Below, one piece after another: positions 35,753-44,108 of a stretch of 64,000 nt of DNA. Numbering within the stretch: position 1 is the stretch's first letter; each line of letters starts with the position of its first letter. Origin of the DNA: Clostridium sp. OS1-26. Lineage in GTDB: Bacteria; Bacillota; Clostridia; Clostridiales; Clostridiaceae. The stretch covers positions 1,674,001 through 1,738,000 of the forward strand of contig NZ_CP133264.1 in the NCBI RefSeq assembly GCF_030915445.1. The letters run 5' to 3'. The notes below the pieces were generated by a model. The model was not told the DNA's origin. It ran no database searches and saw only the letters and a list, made by a program, of their open reading frames with translations. A program made the position numbers and the translations under genes.

Positions 35753-36475
35753 ATGAGAATCGGCAACAGGAAAAGGTTTTTATTTTCTTGTATTTTTTTT
35801 ACTATGACAATGTTATTATTTGGAAAAGCAATAAATCCGGTCTATGAAAAGGTGTTAGGTGAGCCATATTCACCTATGGTTAAAGCTATAGATAAAAATA
35901 ATAAATTTAAAAAGCCTATTAAAGAATATACCATAGTGTTAGATGCTGGACACGGTGGAATTGATAATGGTACGAGCTATAAAGATATGTATGAGAAGGA
36001 TTTAACCCTTAAGATAGTAAAGTATGTAGAAGCCTGTTTAAAAGATAGAGGATGTAAAGTAGTTTTAACAAGAAATGAGGACAAGCTTATACCTCTAAAA
36101 AAAATAGGAGACAAAGTCAATGAGGCCAATGCAGATGCATTTATTTCAATTCATATAAATTCTATAAATGATATTACTTTTAAAGGAATAACTACATATT
36201 ACTATGATGCAAATGGTTATCAAAAAGATGAACGAATGAAGTTTGCACAAATTATAGAAAAAGAGACTATAAAAGATGATGGATGGGAAAATAAGGGTAT
36301 AAGAAGGGAAAACTTTGCAGTACTTAGGTATAGTAAAATACCTTGTGTCTTATTAGAGTGTGGATTTATAACTAATGAGGAGGATAGAGAAAGATTGTCA
36401 AAAGACGAGGTGCTAAAAAGATTAGCTGAAAATATATCAGATGGAGCTGTAGAATATCTTGAATCGGTAAAATAA
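35753..36475 (+). CDS. cwlD: N-acetylmuramoyl-L-alanine amidase, CwlD-like
   Basis: 240 residues: an N-terminal membrane/signal segment, then an Amidase_3 domain. Zinc ligands are in VLDAGHGG, MYEKDLTL and ISIHINS, and the catalytic Glu in LLECGFITNEEDR. CwlD removes stem peptides during muramic-delta-lactam formation in spore cortex. ATG 35753 is preferred over ATG 35708: GGGTAGTGAG lies just upstream and gives the expected MRIGNRKRF start before the hydrophobic segment. Length and single domain fit CwlD; no gerD/pdaA neighbour is visible. Confidence 0.85.
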   Translation: MRIGNRKRFLFSCIFFTMTMLLFGKAINPVYEKVLGEPYSPMVKAIDKNNKFKKPIKEYTIVLDAGHGGIDNGTSYKDMYEKDLTLKIVKYVEACLKDRGCKVVLTRNEDKLIPLKKIGDKVNEANADAFISIHINSINDITFKGITTYYYDANGYQKDERMKFAQIIEKETIKDDGWENKGIRRENFAVLRYSKIPCVLLECGFITNEEDRERLSKDEVLKRLAENISDGAVEYLESVK

Positions 36476-36598
36476 AAAAATGCGTTGCAGTTTTTTTACA
36501 CTATGAATTGCAGATGCGGTATATTGAAGTACTTTACTGTTATAATATTATAGAGTAATATATTCTTTATAATAACATACTGATTGGAGGAAAATAAA

Positions 36599-37066
36599 TT
36601 GAATTTAAATATAGTATTATTTGAACCAGAAATACCACAAAATACAGGGAATATAGCAAGAACTTGTGTGCTTACAGGTTGTAAATTGCATTTAATAAAG
36701 CCATTAGGATTTAGTTTAGATGAAAAGCATCTTAAGAGAGCTGGGTTGGATTATTGGAAAGATTTAGACTTAACCATATATGATTCCTATGATGAGCTTA
36801 GAGAGAAGTATAAGGATTCAACTTTTTATTTCTCAACTACCCATGCTAAAAACTCATACCATGAAGTAAGCTTTAAGTCTGGTGATTTTGTCGTGTTTGG
36901 AAAAGAATCTGCAGGGTTACCTGATAGAATAAGAGAAAGTGATCCTGAAAGGGGCATAAGGGTTCCTATGATAAACACTACTACCCGTTCTTTAAATCTG
37001 TCAAATACTGTTGCTATAATTGCATATGAGGCATTAAGGCAGATGGATTTTCCAAATATGAAATAG
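36599..37066 (+). CDS. trmL: tRNA (cytidine/uridine-34 2'-O)-methyltransferase
   Basis: 155 residues. SPOUT fold with LNIVLFEPEIPQNTGNIARTC, FGKESAGLP and the knot sequence RSLNLSNTVAIIAYEALRQ. TrmL methylates the ribose of position 34 in leucine tRNAs using SAM. TTG 36599 is preferred over TTG 36584 because GGAGG lies between them at 36586-36590. It is followed 15 bases later by a degV gene. Confidence 0.92.
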   Translation: MNLNIVLFEPEIPQNTGNIARTCVLTGCKLHLIKPLGFSLDEKHLKRAGLDYWKDLDLTIYDSYDELREKYKDSTFYFSTTHAKNSYHEVSFKSGDFVVFGKESAGLPDRIRESDPERGIRVPMINTTTRSLNLSNTVAIIAYEALRQMDFPNMK

Positions 37067-37081
37067 GGTGGTATAAGCTTG

Positions 37082-37921
37082 ATGGAAAAAATAAAGATAA
37101 TAACGGATAGTACATCTGATTTACCTGAAGAAATAGTAAAAGAATATGATATAGAAGTGCTTCCGCTATTAATTAATTTTGGAGAAACAGCCTATAAGGA
37201 TAGAGTAGATATAAATTTACAGGAACTTCTATTAAAAATGGAGCAAAGCGATGAATTTCCTGGAACAGCACAGGTTAATCCTCAAAGATTCCTAGAATGC
37301 TATAGGAGTTATAGCGAGAAAGGATACAAGATAGTTTCTATACATATTTCTTCTAAAATGAGTGGAACGTATCAGTCTGCATGTATTGCTAAGGAAATGC
37401 TGGGAACAGATGATATTGTGGTAATAGATAGTTTAAATGTTACATCAGGTCTTGGACTTCTGGTGCTTAAGGCGGCTAGGTTAAAAGAAGTGGGATTAGG
37501 AATTAAGGAGATAGAAAGCGAAATAAAAACTTTAATTCCACATGTAAAGAGTGTACTTGCTTTTGAGGCCTTAGATAATCTAGTTAAGGGTGGAAGGCTA
37601 TCTAAAACCGCAGGGGTTATAGGTAATATATTAGGTATTAGACCAATTTTAGCAGTAGAAAATGGTGAGATGGTAGTTATTGATAAAGTAAGGGGCAACA
37701 AGAAATCTATAAAATATATCTTAGATTATATAGATAAGAAAGGAATAAAAGAGGGGGAAGCCTCTATACTTTTACATGTCGAAAATAAGGAGATATTAGA
37801 TGCTTTAAGGGAAGCCTTAAAGTCAACAGATAAGGAATTTATAGAATGTGAAGTAGGATGTGTTGTAGGCATACATTCAGGCCCCAGAGCTGGTGGTGTA
37901 TTCTTTATAGAGAATCATTAA
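37082..37921 (+). CDS. DegV family fatty-acid-binding protein
   Basis: 279 residues. The DegV family is evident from IKIITDSTSDLPEEIVKEYDIEVLPL, YKDRVDI, STAQVNP-like GTAQVNPQRF, ISSKMSGTYQSA and LKAARLKEVG...VLAFEALDNLVKGGRLSK. Members bind fatty acids, in some species presenting them to a fatty-acid kinase (FakB). ATG 37082 follows TTG 37079; GGGTGG lies 9 bases before. No fakA is nearby. Confidence 0.9.
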   Translation: MEKIKIITDSTSDLPEEIVKEYDIEVLPLLINFGETAYKDRVDINLQELLLKMEQSDEFPGTAQVNPQRFLECYRSYSEKGYKIVSIHISSKMSGTYQSACIAKEMLGTDDIVVIDSLNVTSGLGLLVLKAARLKEVGLGIKEIESEIKTLIPHVKSVLAFEALDNLVKGGRLSKTAGVIGNILGIRPILAVENGEMVVIDKVRGNKKSIKYILDYIDKKGIKEGEASILLHVENKEILDALREALKSTDKEFIECEVGCVVGIHSGPRAGGVFFIENH

Positions 37922-37981
37922 TAAATTAGATATATTGTTAAAAAAATATCTATAATTTATTAACAATATGGAATTAAAAAG

Positions 37982-38023
37982 ACTTTGTTTGACAAATGTA
38001 ATCTTGCAAACAAAGTTTTTTGT
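37982..38023 (+). terminator. terminator after degV
   Basis: ACTTTGTTTG / CAAACAAAGT with a 15-base loop and T6. A second hairpin (ATATTGTTAA / TTAACAATAT, 37932-37969) precedes it. Confidence 0.8.
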
Positions 38024-38334
38024 CGTATATTTAATTTTATTAAATGAAAATTAAGAAAAATATCAACGATTAGTGAACATTTCAATGAACAAATTGTAAA
38101 TATATTGAAACACACCCAATATATATGGGAAAAGTGGTATTGAAAAAGCGGATAGATCTTATAATAAAATTGAATAATTAATATGTTCTAAATGTATAGA
38201 ATTTTTCGTTTGACTATTATATAATTAAGTTGTCAATGAAAACGTTAAAAAATTAATAAAGTTGGATGAAATTTTCGGGAGATTAAGTAGAAAACTTAAC
38301 AAATTTTACGTTGATAATCTACTTACTATATATT

Positions 38335-38499
38335 TAGAGTGTATAAGGTTCTAATATATGGTATCCTTAAATGGATAGCCGAAGGAATAAGTATTATTTT
38401 GCTTAAATAATATGAAGCTCTCAGGCAAAAGGACCGAAGATGGACAAGTCTCTGGAAAGCGATAAGCACCGAAGGAGTAAAACTCTCAGGTTAATAGAC
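38335..38499 (+). promoter_or_regulatory. tandem glycine riboswitch
   Basis: Two aptamers in series. The first has AGCCGAAGGAATAA and CTCTCAGGCAAAAGGAC; the second begins TCTCTGGAAAGC and has GCACCGAAGGAGTAA and CTCTCAGGT, ending AGACAGAGG. These are the conserved glycine-riboswitch blocks. The terminator at 38500 overlaps its 3' end, so glycine binding probably allows readthrough into grdX and the glycine reductase genes. Confidence 0.93.
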
Positions 38500-38538
38500 A
38501 GAGGTAGAAAAGCGAACGCTTTTTACCTCTGTTTTTTG
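38500..38538 (+). terminator. riboswitch-controlled terminator
   Basis: AGAGGTAGAAAAGC / GCTTTTTACCTCT with loop GAAC and a T6 tail; expression platform of the glycine riboswitch. Confidence 0.88.
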
Positions 38539-38654
38539 TTAACTGAAAATGTCGCAATATATTTTGAACAGAAAATGTTTGAAATATTAATTGATTGCAA
38601 TCTAATATACGATATAATTGGTGTTAAAGTTTCGTTTTAAAAAGGAGAATAAAA

Positions 38655-39032
38655 ATGATAGAGCCAGTAATTATTGTAACTAATAATCCAATGAGCAGAG
38701 AAAAATTAAGCAATAGTCATGAAATCGATTACGTAGATGGAAATACAATGGATGTATTTAAAAAGGTAAGAGATTGCATACATAAAGGACATAAATTGCT
38801 CACACATCCTTTAATGAGTAGTATAAAGCCTAATGAAACTCCTTACAGAACAGTTGTTATATCAAAAGGCAAAAGTGAATCCGTAGATATACAATCTTTA
38901 AATTATATAGAGGAAGGTATATATTCTACTGAGAAATTCACTCAAAAGTTTGGTATCCCAAAATGGAGTAAGCAAGTGCTAGAAGACTTTCAGCTTATAG
39001 ATTATGATTTAATCTATCATGCCTTTAATTAA
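38655..39032 (+). CDS. grdX: GrdX family protein
   Basis: 125 residues, matching the small GrdX proteins that open glycine reductase clusters (PVIIVTNNPMSREKL..., GHKLLTHPLMSSIKPNETPYRTVV, and SLNYIEEGIYSTEKF). The function is not established; cytoplasmic, no cysteine cluster. AAAGGAG precedes the ATG. First gene after the glycine riboswitch. Confidence 0.87.
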   Translation: MIEPVIIVTNNPMSREKLSNSHEIDYVDGNTMDVFKKVRDCIHKGHKLLTHPLMSSIKPNETPYRTVVISKGKSESVDIQSLNYIEEGIYSTEKFTQKFGIPKWSKQVLEDFQLIDYDLIYHAFN

Positions 39033-39064
39033 GCAGAGAACTCAAATCTCTGATTTGGAGTGAG

Positions 39065-39173
39065 TCGCTTACTCATTCGACAGTATGGAGAAGGAGTTTC
39101 ACAAGCAGGCATCCAAAATCTTTGATTTTGAGATGATCGCTTACTCATTCGACAGTATGGAGAAGGAGTTTCA
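39065..39173. repeat. two identical 37-base direct repeats, element C
   Basis: 39065-39101 and 39137-39173 are identical (TCGCTTACTCATTCGACAGT... to ...GGAGAAGGAGTTTCA), 72 bases apart start to start. The spacer CAAGCAGGCATCCAAAATC... and the repeat resemble the inside of element A2 in reverse complement. Located between grdX and trxB. Confidence 0.8.
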
Positions 39174-39304
39174 TAATAATGAATAATAGCATAAATGTAT
39201 GCTTAAAATAGTACCATTGCAATTATATTTAGTAGTGAGTACTTAACATATAGATATTGAATCTAAAAGGTAATTAATATATTAAAAAGCGGGAGGGAAC
39301 AAAA

Positions 39305-40225
39305 ATGTCACAGATTTATGACACTATAATAATCGGTGGTGGTCCAGCAGGACTGTCAGCAGGCCTTTATGCTGCAAGATCAAGAATGAAAACTTTACTT
39401 ATCGAGAGAGCGAAATACGGTGGTCAGGCAACAACTACAGATGAGCTTGAAAACTATCCTGGATCTATTGAAGATTGCACAGGTACAACATTAAGTGAAA
39501 GAATGAGAAAACAAGCAGAAGAATTCGGAACTGAGTTTGCTAAAGATGAAATAGTAGAAGTTGAATTGTCAGGAGATATAAAGGTAGTTAAAGGAAGAAA
39601 AGAAACATATCAAGCAAAAACAATAATAGTAGCTACTGGTGCGACTCCAAGACTTTCAGGATTCAAGAATGAATTAGAATTAAGAGGAAAAGGAGTTTCC
39701 TACTGTGCAACTTGTGATGCTGACTTCTTTACAGATCTAGATGTAGCTGTTATAGGGGGAGGAGACTCAGCTATAACTGAGGCTATATACCTTACAAAGT
39801 TTGCTGAGCATGTAACTGTAATACATAGAAGAGATGCATTAAGAGCAGCAAAATCACTACAAGAAAAAGCATTTGCAAATCCTAAAATAGACTTCATATG
39901 GAACTCAACCATTGAAGAAGCATTGGGAGATGAAATATTAGAAGGCCTTGTTTTGAAAAATAGAGAAACTGGAGAAACTAGCGAATTAAAGGTTGATGGA
40001 TGCTTTGTGTTCGTTGGATATGATCCAATATCTAAGCTATTTGAAGGACAAATAGAAATGGAAAATCAATATATTGTAACTGATGATGACATGAAAACAA
40101 ATATTCCAGGAGTATTTGCTGCTGGAGATATAAGAAAGAAACTATTAAGACAGGTTATAACAGCTGCGGCAGATGGAGCTATAGCTGCAACAGCTGCTGA
40201 ACACTATATAGAAAATCATAAATAA
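39305..40225 (+). CDS. trxB: thioredoxin reductase
   Basis: 306 residues, FAD and NAD(P)H enzyme. N-terminal FAD motif GGGPAGLSAGLYAARS, redox-active C134-A-T-C137 in SYCATCDADFF, NAD(P)H-binding GGGDSA, and C-terminal GVFAAGDIRKKLLRQVITAAADGA. The NAD(P)H site has HRRDALRAAK, a pattern usual for NADPH use. With TrxA it supplies electrons to glycine reductase. GGGAGGG precedes the ATG. Confidence 0.95.
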   Translation: MSQIYDTIIIGGGPAGLSAGLYAARSRMKTLLIERAKYGGQATTTDELENYPGSIEDCTGTTLSERMRKQAEEFGTEFAKDEIVEVELSGDIKVVKGRKETYQAKTIIVATGATPRLSGFKNELELRGKGVSYCATCDADFFTDLDVAVIGGGDSAITEAIYLTKFAEHVTVIHRRDALRAAKSLQEKAFANPKIDFIWNSTIEEALGDEILEGLVLKNRETGETSELKVDGCFVFVGYDPISKLFEGQIEMENQYIVTDDDMKTNIPGVFAAGDIRKKLLRQVITAAADGAIAATAAEHYIENHK

Positions 40226-40240
40226 AAGGAGGTTTTATCA

Positions 40241-40573
40241 ATGATAGAATTAACTAAGGAAAATTTTGATGCTGAAATAGTAAATTATACTGAAAAACCA
40301 GTATTAGTAGATTTCTGGGGAGATAAGTGTGAAATATGTAAGCAACTTATGCCAGGAGTTCATGAGCTTGAACATAAGTATGGTGATAAGATTAAATTCA
40401 CTAGCTTAAATACAAGTTCAGCAAGAAGACTTGCTATATCACAAAAAGTTTTAGGCTTACCAACAATGAAAATCTATAAAGATGGTGAAAACGTAAGCAC
40501 AATTACAGCTGATAAAATAGCAACACTAGATGATATAGAAAACTTTATAAAAGCTTATTATGAAACACTATAA
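40241..40573 (+). CDS. trxA: thioredoxin with atypical CEIC active site
   Basis: 110 residues. The thioredoxin fold is intact (VLVDFWGDKC30-E-I-C33-KQLMPGVHELEHKY, cis-Pro in LGLPTMKIYKDGE), but the usual WCGPC is replaced by KCEIC. Thioredoxins in glycine-reductase clusters commonly have altered active sites. It re-reduces the CxxU selenosulfide of GrdA. AGGAGG precedes the ATG; 15 bases from trxB. Confidence 0.93.
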   Translation: MIELTKENFDAEIVNYTEKPVLVDFWGDKCEICKQLMPGVHELEHKYGDKIKFTSLNTSSARRLAISQKVLGLPTMKIYKDGENVSTITADKIATLDDIENFIKAYYETL

Positions 40574-40712
40574 TCATTTGAAATAAAAAGCTCAAAACTT
40601 TTTATTAAATAAATAATTAAGCACTCAAATCCCATTTTAGTATTAATTAATAATCGAATGAGAGTTGAATGTAAGTTCAACTCTCATCGAAATAAATTTG
40701 GAGGTGACTACT

Positions 40713-41999
40713 TTGCGTTTAGAAATTGGAAAAATTTATATTAAGGACGTTCAATTTGGAGCTGCAACAAAGGTGGAAAATGGAGTTCTTTATGTAAACA
40801 AAGAAGAGTTATTACAAGCAGTTGGTGGCGATGAAAGAGTTAAAAGTATAGAATTCGATATCGCAAAGCCAGGTGAAGAGACAAGAATAATTCCAGTAAA
40901 AGACGTTATTGAACCAAGAGTAAAAGTTGAGGGAAAAGGTGGAATATTTCCAGGCTTTATAAGCAAGGTTGACACAGTTGGTTCAGGAAGAACTCACGTG
41001 TTAAAAGGAGCTGCAGTAGTTACTACTGGTAAAATAGTTGGATTCCAAGAAGGAATTATAGACATGAGCGGAGAGGGAGCTAGATATACTCCATTCTCAA
41101 AGACAAATAACCTTGTAATTATTTGTGAACCAAAAGAAGGCGTTAAACAACATGAGCATGAAGAAGCTGTAAGAACAATTGGATTCAAAGCAGCAACATA
41201 CCTTGGAGAAGCAGCTAGAAATGTTGAGCCAGATGAAGTAAAAACTTTTGAAACTCTACCATTACTAGAGCAAGTTAATCAATATCCAGACCTACCAAAG
41301 GTTGTATATGTATACATGCTTCAAACACAAGGATTATTACATGATACATACGTATACGGCGTAGATGCTAAGAAAATTATACCAACATTTATATATCCAA
41401 CAGAAGTATTTGATGGAGCTATCGTTAGCGGAAACTGCGTATCAGCTTGCGATAAGAACCCAAGCTATGTTCATATGAATCATCCAGTAATTGAAGATTT
41501 ATATGAAAGACACGGAAAAGATATCAACTTCTTAGGTTGTGTAATCACAAATGAAAACGTATATCTTGCAGATAAAGAAAGATCATCAAACTATACTGCT
41601 AAATTAGTTCACTTCTTAGGAGCAGATGCAGTTATAATTTCAGAAGAAGGCTTTGGTAACCCAGATGCTGACCTAGTTATGAACTGCAACAAGATAACTG
41701 ATTTAGGAATAAAAACTGTATTAATTACAGACGAGTATGCAGGTCAAGACGGAAGTTCTCAATCACTTGCTGACTCAACACCAAAAGGTGATGCAGTAGT
41801 AACTGGTGGAAATGCTAACGAAGTTGTAATATTACCAGCAATGAAGAAGATAATAGGACATCCAGAAGCTGCTGATATAATAGCAGGTGGACACGTAGGA
41901 AGCTTAAGAGCAGATGGATCAATAGAAGCTGAGATTCAGGTTATAACTGGAGCTACAAGCGAAGTTGGATTCAACACTTTAACAGCAAAAGGATATTAA
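40713..41999 (+). CDS. grdE: glycine reductase complex B, proprotein GrdE
   Basis: 428 residues. GrdE is cut into two subunits of the substrate-specific component B, and a Cys at the cleavage site becomes a carbonyl (pyruvoyl-type) group that binds glycine as a Schiff base. With TTG 40713 (after GGAGGTG) as start, the Cys in SGNCVSACDKN is residue 242, the position I recall for the family. Upstream in-frame codons to 40665 lack a ribosome site. Works with GrdB. Confidence 0.93.
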   Translation: MRLEIGKIYIKDVQFGAATKVENGVLYVNKEELLQAVGGDERVKSIEFDIAKPGEETRIIPVKDVIEPRVKVEGKGGIFPGFISKVDTVGSGRTHVLKGAAVVTTGKIVGFQEGIIDMSGEGARYTPFSKTNNLVIICEPKEGVKQHEHEEAVRTIGFKAATYLGEAARNVEPDEVKTFETLPLLEQVNQYPDLPKVVYVYMLQTQGLLHDTYVYGVDAKKIIPTFIYPTEVFDGAIVSGNCVSACDKNPSYVHMNHPVIEDLYERHGKDINFLGCVITNENVYLADKERSSNYTAKLVHFLGADAVIISEEGFGNPDADLVMNCNKITDLGIKTVLITDEYAGQDGSSQSLADSTPKGDAVVTGGNANEVVILPAMKKIIGHPEAADIIAGGHVGSLRADGSIEAEIQVITGATSEVGFNTLTAKGY

Positions 42000-42117
42000 T
42001 AGTTTAAATAAAATAGACTGAATCCTTAAATAATATTAGCGGGTTTTATGAAATAGCTGATATTAAAAAACAAAAGTTATAAATGTAATATTAAATTTGA
42101 AAGAGAGGATGATATAG

Positions 42118-42582
42118 ATGTTACAAGGAAAAAAGGTAATAGCTGTAGGAGATAGAGATGGAATACCAGGACCAGCGATAGAAGCTTGCGTTAAGTCAGC
42201 TGGAGCAGAAATAATTTTTGCATCAACAGAATGCTTTGTTTGAACAGCCGCAGGAGCTATGGATCTGGAGATCCAACAAAGAGTAAAAGATTTAACTGAA
42301 AAACATGGTGCAGAAAATATAGTTGTAGTAATCGGAGGCGCAGAAGCAGAAGCTTCAGGACTTTCCGCAGAAACAGTAGCAGCTGGAGACCCAACTTTTG
42401 CAGGTCCACTTGCTGGAATAGCATTAGGTCTTGCAGTTTATCACGTTGTTGAGCCAGAAATAAAGGATGAATGTGATGCAGCTGTTTACGATGAACAGTG
42501 CGGAATGATGGAAATGGTTCTAGACGTAGATGCTATTATTGAAGAAGTTAAGAATGTTAGAACTCAATACTCAAAATATTAA
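42118..42582 (+). CDS. grdA: glycine reductase complex selenoprotein A
   Basis: 154 residues when TGA at 42241-42243 is read as selenocysteine (U42). The motif is CFVUTAAGAMD, the C-x-x-U redox site of GrdA, which carries the carboxymethyl selenoether from component B to component C. Translation stays in frame and family-like on both sides of the TGA ([21 protein letters not shown] before; [15 protein letters not shown] after), so this is not a broken gene. A SECIS-like hairpin follows at 42261. GAGAGGATG precedes the ATG. Confidence 0.96.
42261..42274 (+). promoter_or_regulatory. candidate SECIS hairpin of grdA
   Basis: GGATC-TGGA-GATCC starts 17 bases after the TGA, within the distance used by bacterial SelB. 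Confidence 0.55.
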
Positions 42583-42626
42583 TCTTAAAATGAGTTTAAA
42601 TTCCTAGGAAAAGGGGGAATTCTGAA

Positions 42627-43934
42627 ATGATTAAAGTTGTTCATTATATAAACCAATTCTACGCTGGTATAGGCGGAGAAGAAAAAGCTGATATAAAACC
42701 AGAAGTTAGAGAAGGATTTGTTGGTCCTGGTATGGGATTAAACGGATTATTAAAAAATGGTGGTGCTGAAATAGTTGCTACAGTTATTTGTGGAGATTCC
42801 TACTTCAATGAGAATCTTGAAGAAGCAAAAGCTGAAGTTATTGAAATGGTGAAAAAATATAGCCCAGACTTATTTATAGCAGGACCTGCTTTCAACGCTG
42901 GAAGATATGGTGTAGCTTGCGGAACTATAGCAAAAGAAGTTGAAGAAAAGTTAGGAATACCTGTACTTTCAGCTATGTATATTGAAAACCCAGGTGCAGA
43001 CCTATTCAAAAAACATATCTATGTTGTAGAAACTAAAAACAGTGCAGTAGGTATGAAAGATGCTCTTCCAAAGATTGCATCCTTAGCATTAAAGCTTGCT
43101 AAAAAAGAAGAAATAGGATCACCTGCAGAAGAGTCATACATCGAAAGAGGTATAAGAAAGAACTACTTTGCAACTGAAAGAGGTTCAAAAAGAGCTGTTG
43201 ATATGCTTGTTAAAAAGATTAAGGGTGAAGAATTCGTTACAGAGTTTAAAATGCCTGTATTCGATAGAGTAGATCCAAATCCAGCAGTAAAAAATATATC
43301 AAAAGCTAAGATAGCATTAGTTACATCAGGTGGTATAGTTCCAAAAGGGAACCCAGACCACATTGAATCATCCAATGCTTCTAAGTTCGGAAAATATGAT
43401 ATAGAAGGCGTAATGGATTTAACAGCAGAAACTTATGAAACAGCACACGGTGGATATGACCCAACATATGCTAACACAGATTCAGATAGAGTACTTCCAG
43501 TTGATGTATTAAGACAAATGGAGAAGGAAGGAAAAATTGGATCACTTCATAGATATTTCTATACAACAGTTGGTAACGGAACAGCAGTTGCTTCCTCAAA
43601 GAAATTTGGTGAGCAAATTGTTAAAGAGTTAATTGCAGATGGAGTAGATGCAGTTATACTAACTTCCACCTGAGGAACTTGTACACGTTGCGGTGCAACA
43701 CTTGTAAAAGAAATTGAACGTGGAGGTCTTCCAGTAGTTCATATGTGTACAGTAGTTCCAATATCATTAACAGTTGGTGCTAACAGAATAGTACCTACAA
43801 TAGCAATACCTCATCCACTTGGAAATCCATCATTAGAAGCTAAGGATGAGTACGAATTAAGATATCACTTAGTAGAAAAAGCATTAGGCGCTCTTTCAAC
43901 TGAAGTAGAGGGACAAAAAGTATTTGAAGAATAA
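42627..43934 (+). CDS. grdB: glycine reductase complex B selenoprotein GrdB
   Basis: 435 residues with TGA 43671-43673 read as selenocysteine (U349) in TSTUGTCTRCGATLVKEIERGGLP; the GrdB family has Sec at this place. GrdB cleaves the C-N bond of glycine bound as Schiff base to GrdE, releasing ammonia. The part after the TGA (MCTVVPISLTVGANRIVPTIAIPHPLGNP) is family-typical. AAGGGGG precedes the ATG. A terminator-like hairpin follows at 43944, before grdC. Confidence 0.96.
43687..43699 (+). promoter_or_regulatory. candidate SECIS hairpin of grdB
   Basis: GTTGC-GGT-GCAAC begins 13 bases after the TGA. Confidence 0.55.
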
Positions 43935-43943
43935 TTAATAGTA

Positions 43944-43990
43944 AGGGAATTGAAAATTGAAAATTATTTAATTTTCAATTCCCTGTTTTT
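43944..43990 (+). terminator. intrinsic terminator or attenuator between grdB and grdC
   Basis: A 15-bp perfect stem (43944-43958 with 43970-43984, AGGGAATTGAAAATT / complement) and GTTTTTG. It may lower grdC-grdD expression relative to the component A and B genes. Confidence 0.7.
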
Positions 43991-44027
43991 GTAAATTTTT
44001 CGCTAAATATAGTAAGAGATACATATA

Positions 44028-44088
44028 AATTGAGAACTGAGAATTGAGATATTGAAGGTTCTCAATTCCTAATTCTCAATTCTCAATT
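44028..44088. repeat. short inverted repeat of TTGAGAATTGAG type (family D)
   Basis: AATTGAGAACTGAGAATTGAG pairs with CTCAATTCTCAATT and a neighbouring partial copy. A related hairpin is at 47035-47084. Confidence 0.6.
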
Positions 44089-44108
44089 AGATTAAGGGAG
44101 GTTTTACA

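Noticed and set aside
37932-37969. TTGTTAA...TTAACAA as a Rex site
   Set aside because: The half-sites are about 24 bases apart instead of four, and the sequence lies after degV as a hairpin.
38440-38640. 66-codon plus-strand ORF
   Set aside because: It lies over the second glycine aptamer and its terminator; the sequence is explained by the riboswitch.
42118-42582. grdA as a frameshifted or broken gene because of TGA
   Set aside because: Reading continues in frame with family sequence and the UGA is at the known selenocysteine position; the same holds for grdB at 43671.
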